A stretch of 64,000 nucleotides of DNA from Ottelia alismoides (lineage: Eukaryota > Streptophyta > Magnoliopsida > Alismatales > Hydrocharitaceae), in assembly GCA_037367405.1 (NCBI GenBank), contig JAZKJV010000389.1, positions 2,294,001 to 2,358,000 of the forward strand, given 5' to 3'. Each line of letters opens with the position of its first letter. Position 1 is the first letter of the stretch. The notes beneath the pieces were generated by a model that was not told the origin of the DNA, did not search any database, and saw only the letters and a program-made list of their open reading frames with translations. Both the position numbers and the translations under genes were made by a program. This document shows positions 9,610-21,800 of this stretch, in pieces.

Positions 9610-12600
9610 TGATGAATCTCCATTTCATCACCTTTATTCTATCATTTTGGCCTTAAAAACCCTAGCTAAATTATGTAAACGGCAGTAATTTGTACAAAAT
9701 AGCATCCATCATTTATTACATTTATTATGTAAATAGTACTATTTTTAATGCCAAAATTATAGAATAAAGAGAAGAAAAGAAAAAGGAATAAAATATTGAG
9801 AATATTTTATGACCCTAAACCCCGAGACCAAGTCATGAATTGAGATTGGTCGACAAGGAATAAAGTAGGGGGAGATAAGGGCCAAAAATACAATAAAACC
9901 CAATTTCTTTTATTCATTATTTATTCATTTTTGACACATATTTTATTCTTTATTATTTATTCATCAAATGAAGAAACTGTATACATAAAATTTATAAGTA
10001 ATGACGTAAATAAAAATACAAAATTGAGATTGTACAAAAGTAATACACAATGATCATTTTATACACAGAATAAAAAGCCAGAAACCAAACTTCACAGACC
10101 CATATTTTTCAAATAAAAACTCAAAACGTATCAAAATCACTCTCTAATTGTATATAACTTTTCACAGGCTACTTAATGGTGGTGATTTTATATTTTTTGT
10201 AGTTACCATGTGAAAGTTAGGTTTTTGTCTCCCATTGTACATTCTACCTATTAAAATATTCATTTTATTCATCCCTTATTATTTTTACAAATTCATATTT
10301 TTATATTTTTTTGTAAATATTATTTATAACATCTGTGTATATTAAAATTAGAATAAAACCAAAAAAGAGAAAATGAAAAATAAAATAAATCTATGAGAAA
10401 ACATAGATGAAATACATATGTTATACATGTAAATAAATAAAAGGGGAAACATATTCTTTCATTCTTTTATTCTTTATATTTTTATAACATTATAAATATT
10501 ATATACATTCTACTAAAAATACAAAACCAAAATAAAACTCAAAAAATACATTAAAATAAAATAATATACATAAAACATAAGTAAAATATAAATTTATATA
10601 CATACATAATATACATATCTATATATTTAAGTTTACAAGTAACATCATAAAAATAAAATAAAAATATATTTATACTCACAAAAATAAGTTGTATATATGT
10701 AATAAAACAATAAAATAATAAAATAAAATATATAAAATAAAAATAAAAATGTACAAAACATAGATGAATATACCTATAAATACACAAATAAAAATTAACT
10801 ACTAATAAATAAAGCCAAAAAAGAAATAAAAATCATAATAAAATACTACATAAAATAATAAACATTTTTTATTTTATACTCGAAAAATTATAAAATCATT
10901 TATTATTTTAAAATAATTGTTTTAGAATAAAACTGCTATTTTGTCTTGTAGTGCGCCTACTTAGACCAATGGCAGGGCGAGGACTGTTGACCTCTTGTCA
11001 ATTGTCCCTTCAGACGACCTGGCACGCCAGAAACATCAACTTTCCATTTTCCACCATTTTTTCTGATTATTCCATCGATCAACCTCGAATGCGTTCTTCA
11101 TACGAAATGATCATTGATCATTGTACATACACGCCATGGTCTCTAATCACGTTTACATACGCTCAAATCTTCGTTTTTCCCCGATATATAAGGGTGATCA
11201 ATAAGGTCTATAAATAAAATCATCCACCTCCTTCTTCGAATTTGATCACCACTAAAGCCTTGCAAGCCTTGGGTCAGCATCCTGGATTGTTCCTCGTGAT
11301 CGGGGAATCATTTGTCGTGCTTGGCCTAGCTCTAGGAGAAAGGGGGTGCACCCACGGCCGCCTTTGCTGGCGACCCTACTCCCTGGTCATTCCAAGTATA
11401 AGAGATGTGTCTTTTCCATTTATTTTGCTTAATTTTGATCCTAGATTTTATTTCCAATAGTTAGTTTAGTTTCTAGCTAGCTAGGTTAGCTTAATCAAGT
11501 CATCCAATACTTCGCCGGAGTTGAGCTCCGACAGGCTCCTCTACGTGTCATCAACACCCCTCCGACGTATTCCACGTGCCCACTTCATTCCTGACCATCC
11601 TACCACCTTGTGCATTTCATTTCACCCAGATCCCTACTGGATCCGGAGATCTCGGTCTCCACCTCCGCCGCTCACCGGAGACCTCCGCCCGCATCACCCA
11701 TCGCCCATTTCACCACCAAGAAGGCTCCCGGAACCCATGTTTTCTTGCATGTATTGCTTATGCAGGTCCGGACACCAAAGGACCCCCCAAGGGGTCGATT
11801 TTTCCAAGAACGTGATACTTGGGAGGCCCATTCTTCATTGACCTAGTGGAGGAGCTCCGACGAACGTCAGAGCATTTAGTCACCTCCAGCAGTTAGGGGA
11901 CCTCGCCAACAACGTCTAGAGCCATCTCGGAGCTTCAATCATCGTCGAAGCAGGGAGATATCATCGGAGGAACCTCACCCAGGTGAATGTTCTTCTCTGT
12001 TCTTGGACCGAGCTACCTCGCCATTGGATCAGAGGCACCGCCCCAATTTGATCTCCAGTCATCGAATGCAGTTGTTCCATCACCGTCTGATCACCTTGAG
12101 TGATCTAATCTCAGCCATCCGAAGACGAAGCGTCAACAGTTGCTGGATGTGTGACACGTGCTTAAGTGAAGAAGATCCAGTCGTTGGCCCGCGCATTTAA
12201 TGGGGTAAATTGCAAAACCTAGCCCCACATTTTTTGTATTTATTATTTAGTCCTATAAATAAAATGGAGCGTATTAAATAAAATGGAATTTTTGTATAAA
12301 GGACCCTGAGATTTTTGTAATTACATTTAGGTCCAGTCCACGTCACCTCACGTGTTGTCTTAAATGAGGCGGAAAAATTTCATGTAAGCCCCTATTAGTT
12401 TTTATTTTTATTCTTTGGTCCAATAAAATGAATTGCACGTTACATATATTTTTGAAAATTGCTTGGAGGTCCCCGAACTTTCTTCTATTTGCAGTTAGGT
12501 CCCTCCCAACGTGAGTCACGTGTTGTCCCTGGCGGGTTTTGTAATTGCACAAGCACCTTGGCGGGTTTTGTAATTGAAAATTAGTCATTAAAAATTAAAT

Positions 12601-13725
12601 AAACTATATATATTTTTGGTGTTTTTGCATAGATTCTCCTTAACTTTATTTTATTTGCAAAAATGCACCTATTAGGACATGTACTTTTGTATTATTTGTC
12701 TATTTATTAAAAATAGCTAATGTGCTCATAAAAATCCAAACAAATAGGATTAGATGCTTCATGTCATACACTTTCACGCTCATATTTTTATTTGTATTTT
12801 TTGCATTTTATCCATTTACTAAAAATTAAAAGGAGCCTAAATAATCCCTGACTATATTATAAAATACCAAAAAATATAAAAACGTTTTGAAAAATTCCAA
12901 AAAAATATAGTATATTTTAAAATTTATAAAGTCCAAAAAATAAAAATCCCTAAAAATAGAGAAAGACAATGATAAAAAAATCAAAAAGCTCCAAAATCCA
13001 ACAAAAAATATAAAAATTCTACAAAATACCAAAAATTATTTTTTCTGTTTTATAATTATCTATATATTATTTATATATTAAAATTGTTTTGGGTAATTTT
13101 GGGACTAATTTATTATTTTTAAAACACAAATCAATCTCAGATTATTTATTAATCCCATATTTGGGATATTTTTGGCTTTAAAAATACATAAAAATAAGCA
13201 AAAATACCTTAAAAATTAAAAAATTAAAAAATTATAAAAATAAATAACAAAATATCACTTACTATATTTTGACATGTTTTTATGTATGTAATATCTATAT
13301 ATTTATATTGTATTTATACATATGCATATATATACATATATTATATTTTAAAAAATATATAAAAATAAAATAGAAAATCAAAAAATTAAAAATCAAAGGA
13401 GAAAATATAAACTCGAAAATTAAAAAAATATATATATACAAAAAATCCAAAACCCCGTGAAAAGACCTATACAAATGAATGACTCGGTCATACATAAATA
13501 GTCTTAGGCTACATGTTTTGCTCTCTGTGGTTCGACCTCTACATGCTTGCCTGCTATGCATTTTATGGTAGAGAAAATAAATTTTAATTTCATATTTTTG
13601 CCATGAATTGAATTTTTTTATTGTGAGTTAATTGTTGAATAACCGAGATTTATTGAGTGGTCAACGCATCGACTATTAATCTGCCTTGTAGAATAATACG
13701 ACCCTCGATGAAATCCTAGTTATCA
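9610..13725 (+). repeat. E1 3' LTR (LTR family A, about 4.1 kb)
   Basis: Begins TGATGAATCTCC right after the polypurine tract and ends ...GTTATCA, the end set by alignment with the E3 5' LTR (...CTTTTCA at 22522). The first 21 bases are an inverted repeat, TGATGAA (9610-9616) and TTCATCA (9624-9630). The left half is AT-rich with few landmarks; the centre (about 10950-12200) is more GC-rich and probably holds the promoter and RNA start; the right part (12200-13560) has repeated TTTGCA...GGTCCC phrases and then AT-rich DNA. A 29-base spaced duplication of GGCGGGTTTTGTAATTG is at 12531-12576. The open frame at 11521-11841 is not conserved in the other LTRs and I do not regard it as a gene. Confidence 0.82.
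11185..11193 (+). promoter_or_regulatory. candidate TATA box in the E1 LTR
   Basis: TATATAAGG in the more GC-rich middle of the LTR, with a second candidate TATAAATA at 11209-11216. Position at the AT-rich/GC-rich transition fits the U3/R boundary. The E3 LTRs differ here, so this is tentative. Confidence 0.35.
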
Positions 13726-13806
13726 GGAACCTTGAATCTTTTCTGTACATTCTTCGAGATATATTTAGTAGCCACTCACTACCTTATCATTATCCAAACC
13801 TTCTTG

Positions 13807-13938
13807 ATACTTAGGCTATTTTGAGCCTAAGTATAGGGGGACCGAGATCTCGTTATCGCAATTGTTCTTTTCTATTCTTTTGTACCATGTTCCTTACTGT
13901 TGTTGTCCTACACTTAGGATATTTTGAACATAAGTATA
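13807..13938 (+). repeat. E2 hairpins of the shared array
   Basis: Perfect 11-base arms ATACTTAGGCT (13807-13817) and AGCCTAAGTAT (13824-13834) with a 6-base loop, followed by AGGGGG. A second, decayed copy is at about 13909-13938 (ACACTTAGGAT...ATAAGTATAGGG). An unpaired TTAAGTATCAGGGG is near 14038. Same motif family as E1, E3 and E4 although E2 has a different LTR. Confidence 0.75.
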
Positions 13939-14363
13939 GGGTGGTCATACTAGTTTCTCCCTCCATATTTTCATCCTCTTTATTCCTAGTCCGAGCTATG
14001 TCTTTCATATCAGTTAGTGCCATGAGTACATGTACAAGTTAAGTATCAGGGGTGGACATGTACATTGCATATATACTTCTTATAAAGCTCATACTTCCAC
14101 ATGTTTTACGTACCATTATGGGCTACGGGTATGGGCATTTAAACTGATTTTGTAAAAATTATTTGTAAAATGTTTAAAAAATCTTTATCTATTGGATATG
14201 ATTTGTACAAATGTTTTTCAATTTTTTTTGAAAAGGGAAAACTTAAACAAAAACAAAAAAACTATTAAGTTGGTTCTATCTCTGACAATTGCACATTCAT
14301 ATAAGGCTGGATGAATTCAGAATACTTAGTTTAATAGGTCCTTTGATTTATAGTTAACCAACG

Positions 14364-15260
14364 CATTGTTTGGAAATACGGTCCATGCGGTCGCATATGC
14401 GTATTCGGTCACTTGGCCGAAGCACATATGCCATATGCGGCAATATGCAGTCAAAATGCATATGCAACCGCATATCTTATAGGATTCATGTTAGTCCATG
14501 ACATGTTGATGGCACATTAACTCGATTTTTTTCTCAAGCAACTCTTATATCATCATTTACATTGATGCATCTTTTCATATTGGGAATATAATCTAGGGTA
14601 TTTTTTCTCATATCCATTTTTGTCTCATTGTTCTTAACACTTATTAATGAACAACATTTATTAATGACTTGTTTACTGTTTTTGAATTCTCTACCTAATG
14701 AAATTTATTCTAATTCTTCAAAAAACATGAAATAAATAACTAACAGTCTGGCACTTTATATTTTTGTGCTTCTAATAAATTTTATATGCAAATACATTTT
14801 CCCTTATATTTTGTGTCAACATATTTTATCCCTTGGAGATACATATATGCATATAATTTTGGGTGTTATACCTTTGATTATTCTTTAAATTTTGTTATCT
14901 ATAGTATCTATATACACATCAAAGGTTTTCTTATAGAATTCATGTGTTCCCTATTGAATCTAAATTTGTATATGTATATATGCTTAAATTCAAAATACAC
15001 ACTAAAAAATAACCAATTTATAATATATTGCTTATATATCTTATTTATTATATTATCTTACGTTAAATTTTTTATTTTGGATTTTGTTAGATCATCAACT
15101 TTTTATTTAATCATGTTTTATTGCTTTTTTTATAATATTTTAATTTAAATATTATAAACGAATAAACTGCATGTACTTATGTATACTCCTCTGCATTTCC
15201 GCTTACTCACTTTAGACTGCATGATCAAACGAATACCGCATACTGCATTTCTGAACCTTG
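14364..15260 (+). mobile_element. hAT-like non-autonomous DNA transposon (about 0.9 kb)
   Basis: Imperfect terminal inverted repeats: the left end opens CATTGTTTGGAAATACGG and the complement of the right end opens CAAGGTTCAGAAATGCAG; both reach ATGCGG about 20 bases in. The flanks AACCAACG (14356-14363) and GACCAACA (15260-15267, overlapping the last base) agree at 6 of 8 positions, matching the 8-bp duplication of hAT elements. The left subterminal region is packed with CATATGC/ATGCGG copies and a strong hairpin at 14393-14431. The interior is AT-rich; the 120-codon frame at 14786-15148 looks like chance and no transposase is visible. Strand is arbitrary. Confidence 0.45.
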
Positions 15261-16410
15261 ACCAACATTAGTCATTAGGGTCTAAGACTTAATAAATCAC
15301 ACTTCCCAAGTTTGAAAGATATACATGCTATATTTGCATGTTTAATCTTTACTTTAATGAATATGACCAGTACTTCACATACATGACTGCAGATATGATG
15401 TGAGGAGTTGAGGTTTCACTTGACGAACGGGGATGAGGTAATTGAGTTTGGACTTGATGTTATGATGCTCGAGGATGGGATAAAGTAATAAAGGCTTCAT
15501 GAAACCTGAGTGTCAACAACCTTAGCTAGTATATGAGAAAAAGTTCTTGTACCGATCTCTTCATATATTTACCTAAGTGCTAAGATGTGATGAAATAATT
15601 AAATTGTTAATCAATGTGCACCAATCTTGGTAAAAGCAGTGGTGCTAGGTAAATGAAAAGAAAGAAAAATGTCAGAAAAGCTCGTACACTATAGAGTCAA
15701 ATTCAAATATCTTACACGAAAGGCGAGCACTACTAAACTTTTCAAAGTATCCACTTGGACCAACATCTTAGAAATTTAAGAGTCAAGCTGGCACCATAAA
15801 AGCACTTTGCATCGTATAGTGATACAAGTCTAGGTGTCGAAGGTAAAAAATACTCAAAAGAGACATAGCTCGGTGCATTCACAAAAAAACAAGTGCATAC
15901 GACTCAACCTTTTTTGACAAACATTGTGATCAACAGAGAAAATATATGTGTTGAGTTAATACGACACTCGAAAGGATCCTTGCTCCAATGAGAGGAAAAT
16001 AAGAAAAGACACAATCCTATTTCCTGCATAAACTGGTCTTGCATCTATCCTTTTAAGATTGACATTTAAAGAGATAGCGGAATGAATGCAATAGTAGATT
16101 TATTCCCTAGTGTTGAGGATTGGGTCCTTAGGAGAGTAGTGTCTCTTGCACTAGAACCATGGGTGCTATTTCAACTATATGCTTATAAATGCAATCAACA
16201 CTGATTTTCATATCTCTTATTATATGTGTCTACACTTAGAAAGTCTGATAATTAGAGAAGTTGTATTCCTTTTAACTTGAATCTTAGAATTTTAGGGTCA
16301 CTAAAACAAAGAGTTCTGAATGAATCAAGTTTTGTATATTCACATGCATATTCAAGGATTCAACTAAGTTATTCATTCTTTACATGCTCGAGGATGAGCA
16401 AGGTTTAAGC

Positions 16411-16418
16411 ATGGGGGG
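16411..16418 (+). promoter_or_regulatory. E2 polypurine tract
   Basis: ATGGGGGG immediately before the LTR start, preceded by AAGGTTTAAGC; analogous to the E1, E3 and E4 tracts. Confidence 0.7.
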
Positions 16419-16884
16419 TGATAAATCCATTATTTATCATCATATTATTTATTATTCATCTAACTTAAACAAATCAATAAGATTCATTGACAATTAACTC
16501 ACATTAACAAACTAACCCTTGTATATAACTATCCATAATTAGTTGTACATAAAAAACCCGATTATTGTTTCTTTATTTCCCATGTTTTTTCTAATATAAA
16601 AATTATATAATAATTAGGTTAATATTGTATATATTTGTTTTAACATTATTTATAAATAAAAAATAAAAAATAATACAAAATTAAAATAAGTATATACTTT
16701 ACTTAAAAAATTCCAAATATATATATATATGTAAATATGATGTATTTGGACTTCGGGTTCAACTTGAAAATTGTAGATCTTGAAAAGATCTACAACTTTC
16801 CTATTGAGCACTTTTTAATTTGGAGTCTCTAACTATTTTATTTTTATTTTACTAATTTTTTACTTATCTTAACTCTTATTGGGC

Positions 16885-17189
16885 ATACACGTAAAGATCG
16901 GATTCAGAATGATGCAATCAGAAAGAAAGTTGGTGTAGCTCTGATCGAGGATAAGATGCGAGAAAACCGCTTAAGATGGTTTGGTCATTTGCAAAGAAGG
17001 TCAACTGATGCACCGGTTAGGAGATGCGAGTGTTGGGATGTTGAGCCGGCTAAGAGAGGGCGAGGACGACCCAAGAAGTGTTGGAAAGAGACTATACGAA
17101 GGGATCTTAGTTTTTTGGATATAAGTCCGAGATTGACCCAAGATAGATCTGAATGGAGGCGAAGAATACATGTAGCCGACCCTACTTAA
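16885..17189 (+). pseudogene. C-terminal fragment of RTE-type LINE reverse transcriptase
   Basis: Open from the insertion edge to a TAA at 17187-17189, about 100 codons without a stop. Readable signatures: [42 protein letters not shown] and [13 protein letters not shown], the conserved C-terminal tail found in plant and animal RTE-like ORFs. The polymerase domain is absent because of 5' truncation, so it is not functional. The first in-frame Met is at 16956 but no promoter or start context is evident. Confidence 0.88.
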
Positions 17190-17204
17190 TTGTGGGAAAA
17201 GGCT

Positions 17205-17222
17205 TTGTTGTTGTTGTTGTTG
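17205..17222 (+). repeat. (TTG)6 tail of the LINE
   Basis: Six TTG units at the LINE 3' end, directly before the second target-site copy. Confidence 0.9.
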
Positions 17223-18801
17223 CTTAACTCTTATTGGGCCATGTGGCATCTCCAACGCTAGCCATGTGGCATCTCTAATGCCAGCCATTTGTCCTGCCCT
17301 TCTCTTTTCCTTGTCCCTGCAATCGTCGTCGTCTAATCATTTAGATCAGGCAGCTAAGCTTGCTTCATCACCGCCTCCCCTCCAAACTGTCTGATCAACT
17401 TTGATTAGATCTATCCATATCGCTCCTTCATGCCAATCCACGAACCATTGGATCATGAGATCCAATGACTCGTGTGCTTCATATTCCTTCAATCGCTCTC
17501 AAAGTGGTGTCAAACCTCATGAGTCCCCAGTAATCTCCCATTTCTTTCAACATTCTCCATACCTCCTCTTCCCTCGCTTTTAACCCCCCTTCAAACCTCT
17601 CTCGTTCACCTGCCACACTAGCCCACCTTTGACTGTCAACCACCTTAGACCCATGGTGGGGAGAAGTTTTATTTCCCATGATTCACTACTTGTAACCTCA
17701 ACTAACATGTGAACAAAACCCCTCCTCCTACATCAGTTATACACATCCACCATTCTAGAGTGAACCCTCCTAGCTCTATTTACACCTCAATGACAGTGAG
17801 AGTGCCCGGTTGTGAGCAATGACGGAGGAGACATCGTCGGCATAATCCAAGGCCATATCAGCCTTGCTACACCCATCTTAGAGTTGTTCGATCTCAACTC
17901 TTACCAATGTCTTGAGCTAAGACCAGGAGATCCAAAGCTCTGCTCTCGGGTTCCTCCTTCACGCCCGATACCTTCTTAGAATCTCCAGGTAATACCCCAG
18001 TGGTTCTCATCTTTGTTTCTCCATTTTTATTCTTCACATTCATGATTCAATTTCACTATATAAACTCCAACACACCCTTGTACAGTATCCCTCTTATTCA
18101 CGTACCCATTCCCTATTCCTCTTCGCTTCTCCATCATCGCATCCACTTTGATTATCCCCTTGAAAAGGGAGTTAGACCCATTAGGGTTGTATCCTACCTC
18201 CTCTGCAGTCTTTTATTTCACTCCATTTAGCCCCCCAGTGACTCCAAATTTTCTTTGGCTTGTTCGACTAAAAATGCAGAAGGTTAAAGAGTCTCATTAG
18301 ACGAAAATTTGAGGCTTCGTCGATCTTGAGCTTCAACGATGGTTGAACCTCGTTGAACCAGAGATCAAGTCACCATCTGAGCATCCTCTGCTCACCAATT
18401 TCTTCGCAAACTTATTACGATAGTCCTCAAACCTTCTAATGTGGTGGAGGAGCACAAAGGAGGGAGATAGCGATCGTTGGAGCTCCATCCTCTTGGCCGA
18501 CTCGCGATGGAGGGATAAGATGGACCAAAGTATAGTAGTCGTTAGATTTGCTATCGATGATCAAATCCCACAGTCTTAATCCCTTGCCGCACCTTCACTC
18601 GAGCCATTGATTCATACCTGTAGACTTAGATGGCTTGATGCAACATTGAAGCAACACCCTCGTGCCACGTGGACCCGAACCAAGAGTCGTTCCCCATGCA
18701 TGAAATAGCACGCGCATTGCATTGAACTTCCTGGGAGTTTTGTAGGAGCATCCTGATGCCTCCTTGTATTTGCACTTTAGTCTAGAGAGTACAGCGTGCA
18801 T

Positions 18802-21800
18802 TGATGAATATCAATTTCATCACCTTTATTTTATGATTTTGGCCCTAAACCCTAGCTAATGCATGTAAATAGTTTTATTTTGTACCAATTAACATTCATT
18901 ATTTGTTCCATTTATTGTGTATAAAATATTGTTTTACATTTCAAAATTATAGAATAAAGAAAAGAAAAGAAAAAGAGTAAAATTCTAAAGTTATTTTATG
19001 ACCCTAATCCCCGAGACCTAAGAATCTTGATGACTGGGTCGATAAGGAATAAAGTAGGGGGATAAGGGCCAATAAATCAATAAAATCCTATTTCTTTTAT
19101 TCTTAAATAAGTACTTTTGGGACCTATTTTATTTTCTATTTTTATACCTCAAATAAAGAAACTTTGTACATGAAAGTTGTAGACAAAAATACAAATAAAA
19201 ATACAAAATTTATTTCATAAAAAAATAATATACAGTGTACTTTTTAACTCTAAATAAAAAGCCAAAATCCTAACTTCCTAGACCCATATATCCTAAATAA
19301 AAAAAATCAAAATGTATCAAAATAACATTTAATTGTATATAACTTCTAATCAGTTATTTAATGAAGGTTGTTTCATATTTTTTGGAGTTAAGGTTTGAAA
19401 GTTAGGTTTTGGACCCCTATTCTATACTATACCGATATAAAATATTAATTTTATTTCTTCTTTATTATTTTTATTATTTTATATTTTTATAGTTATGTAA
19501 ATATTAGTTATAATACTAGTAAACCATAAATAAAATACAAAAAAATAATATACTGAAATAGATAGATGAATATACAATACTTATACCTCTATAACACACG
19601 CCCCTATTTATTTAAGTGTACAAAATACATAAGAAAATTACAATAAAAATATATTTATGTATATGTCATAAGTTATAATTTTATAAAATAAGATAATAAA
19701 ATAATAAACTCAAAAATACAAAACAAAAATGAAAGACCCAAAACATAGATCAATATATCAATAATACACCCCTAAGAGTAACTTGTAATAATTAAACTTG
19801 AAAAATAAATAAAAATAATATTAAAATACTATAGAAAATAATAAACAATATTATGTTTTACGTTTTATTTAAATAATTCATTTATTATATTATTTTGATT
19901 TTTTAATCTTTTAATTTTGATTTTGGTCCTTTTGTAACCTGACGTGGCCCAAACAGGATCCAACCTCAGTTGACCCACCAGTCAACTGAGGCTACTCCCG
20001 ACTTGGCTTACACCAGGTTAGGAACTCCTTAAATTCACGCATCGTTATAGCTCGATTCCTTCCTCCTTTCATCTCGTGGTCTCCATGACAATTTCTCCTC
20101 GATCTTCGTGCATACACGCGAATAGATCTCTACGGTTGATGGAGCATCCACTCGAGCAGAGCACCTCAGTCAACTTCCACATGTACATAAGCAGTTCCAC
20201 CCCTTTGATTTTTATTTGATCACTCTTCCTCCAGTTTCTCCATGTCTTCCGCTTGGGTCGAGCAACGTGGTGACAACACGAGACTCGGTGACTTCGCGTG
20301 AAGTTTTGAGTCAAATCGAGTCAATCCACCTCGACAAGCTCCGTCATCGTCGAGGTCCTACCTTTTGGTCACCAACTGCTTGAGGTACCCATTTTTCATG
20401 CTTTTATAGATAAATCATAGGTTTATAATTAATGTTATGCAATTAGTTTTGCATTTGATTGTTTGTTTTAGCGTAGAAAATCATACTCGTAGTTCGTCGG
20501 AGCTCCGCTCTGGAGAACCGTCCACAGTGCATCCGCCATTTTCCCTGGTGCGTTCCACCTTCACTTCACTTCAAATCACCTTCTCCATCATCCTTCACCT
20601 CTTGTCCACCTTGAGTCCATCAGAATCAAGCTAGAGGTTCTCATTCCTTCGCCTTCATAGGAGCACCACTGCCACTATCCACCCTTCACCCATCGCCTCC
20701 TATAAAGTCCCCAGTAACACCCCTTTTTTGTTGTGTACATTTCCCTACAAGTGATGGAGTCTAAGGACCCCTTGGGGGATCGATTTTGAGCCGAAGAAGG
20801 TTCCCGAAGCTGCTCTTTTTCCCCGACCTCATCACCCTTCGTCACAGCTCTAGGAGCTCAGCGGAGACCATCATCTTAAGCAGAGGAGCCCCTGCCCCAT
20901 TTCGCCCTTGTTTCGAGCTTCCTGGATGACCGGGGGAGCAAAGGAGAGGAGATCAAAACTCGCCATATGCGAGTTCATGACATGTTCCTCCAAAGAACCT
21001 TCCAGTCGTTTGATCATCCAACCTCTCCAGATCCTCCAACCCATCGTCTGATCTTCATTCCCTTCAACCGTTGATTCCAATCGTGTTATCTGATTTACAC
21101 TATCGAGCGTAAACAACCATTATGGAAGCAACGTGTGGCAAGTGAGGTGCGCATCATCGTCCGATCGCGCTTAGTGGGGGTAAAATTGCATTTCAAGCCC
21201 CTTGTTTTTGTATATTAATATTTAATACGCATACTTTTATTTGTAGTTGTAAAGTATTTTGGGTAATTTGCAAGAAAGACAAAAGATTTTCTAATACTGC
21301 ATATTGGTCCCTTGTTAGCTCACCTTACGTGCCATCCCATGCATGATGGGCATTTTGCATAGAGGCCCCCGTGGCTATTTGCATTTCATTTTGGTCAAAG
21401 AAATTTTAATTCTAGTGTTACATTTTTGGGAAAATTTCCTGTAATCCCAGCACTTTAATTTTAATTACATATATACCCTTGTTAGTACATGCATTTTTTT
21501 TGTTTTCTCTACTTATTAAATATAGTGTTTATGCTCCAAAAAATACCAAAAAAGAGTTAAGCTTATTACTAAACACACTTTCATGCTAAATTTTTAGATT
21601 TGTAATTTAGTGCTTTTTCTTATTTTCTAAAAAAAGAACACAAATATTCACTGTTTGACTTAAAAACCATAAAAAAATTAAAATCATTTTGAAAAAATCC
21701 CAAAAAAATATATTTTGTTTATTTAGTATTTTGAGCCTTTAGACCAGAAATCACTAAAATAGAAAAATAAATTCATAAAATTAAAAAAACCCCAAATCCT

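Larger units (their letters stand above)
1..13725 (+). mobile_element. E1: Athila-like Ty3/gypsy LTR retrotransposon, 5' end outside window
   Basis: Order seen is leader, gag, protease, reverse transcriptase, RNase H, integrase, long 3' non-coding region, polypurine tract and 3' LTR, the Ty3/gypsy order. The RT and integrase wording (CPF, FQRC, WEKSHF, YGKPCHLPVE) is that of the Athila branch of plant Ty3/gypsy elements. The 5' LTR must lie left of base 1. All coding parts are broken by stops and frameshifts, so this is a dead copy. The LTR end at 13725 was set by aligning its last 40 bases to the E3 5' LTR end. Directly after it comes the 3' part of another element (E2), so E1 probably inserted into E2; the matching target-site copy would lie outside the window. 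Confidence 0.88.
13726..16418 (+). mobile_element. E2: 3' internal part of a second Athila-like element
   Basis: Non-coding 3' internal region abutting the E1 LTR end on the left and its own polypurine tract and LTR on the right. It contains the shared hairpin block near 13807-13940 and a short TTTGTAAAAT-rich stretch, then is interrupted by a hAT-like element at 14364-15260. The part 15261-16410 holds no recognisable gene; it includes GCTCGAGGATGAGCAAGG close to the polypurine tract. The gag-pol part would lie left of E1, outside the window, if E1 inserted into E2. Confidence 0.6.
16885..17222 (+). mobile_element. 5'-truncated RTE-type LINE (338 bp) with 17-bp target duplication
   Basis: The 3' end of a non-LTR retrotransposon. 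It encodes the C-terminus of the reverse transcriptase protein and ends in (TTG)6 at 17205-17222, the kind of simple tail used by RTE-clade LINEs. It is flanked by perfect 17-base direct repeats, CTTAACTCTTATTGGGC, at 16868-16884 and 17223-17239. Target-primed insertion with 5' truncation explains all of this. It sits within the E2 LTR. Confidence 0.88.
16419..18801 (+). repeat. E2 3' LTR, first part (LTR family C), split by E3
   Basis: Starts with TGATAAAT (16419-16426) and ATTTATCA (16432-16439), a perfect inverted repeat, directly after a polypurine tract. It aligns by eye with the second family C LTR at 49035: shared landmarks include the ATTTATCATCAT opening, TGTAGATCTnnAAAAGATCTA near 16773-16793, and GGGCCATGTGGC/GAGCCATGTGAC. 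A LINE is inserted at 16885. The LTR is cut at 18801 by E3 and resumes at 48280. Confidence 0.75.

Noticed and set aside
11521..11841. 106-codon proline-rich frame in the E1 LTR
   Set aside because: Three overlapping frames are open here because of GC-rich composition; the matching part of the E3 LTRs is not open in this frame.
14786..15148. 120-codon frame rich in Tyr/Phe/Ile, membrane-protein-like
   Set aside because: Composition follows the AT-rich DNA; no motif, inside the putative hAT-like element.
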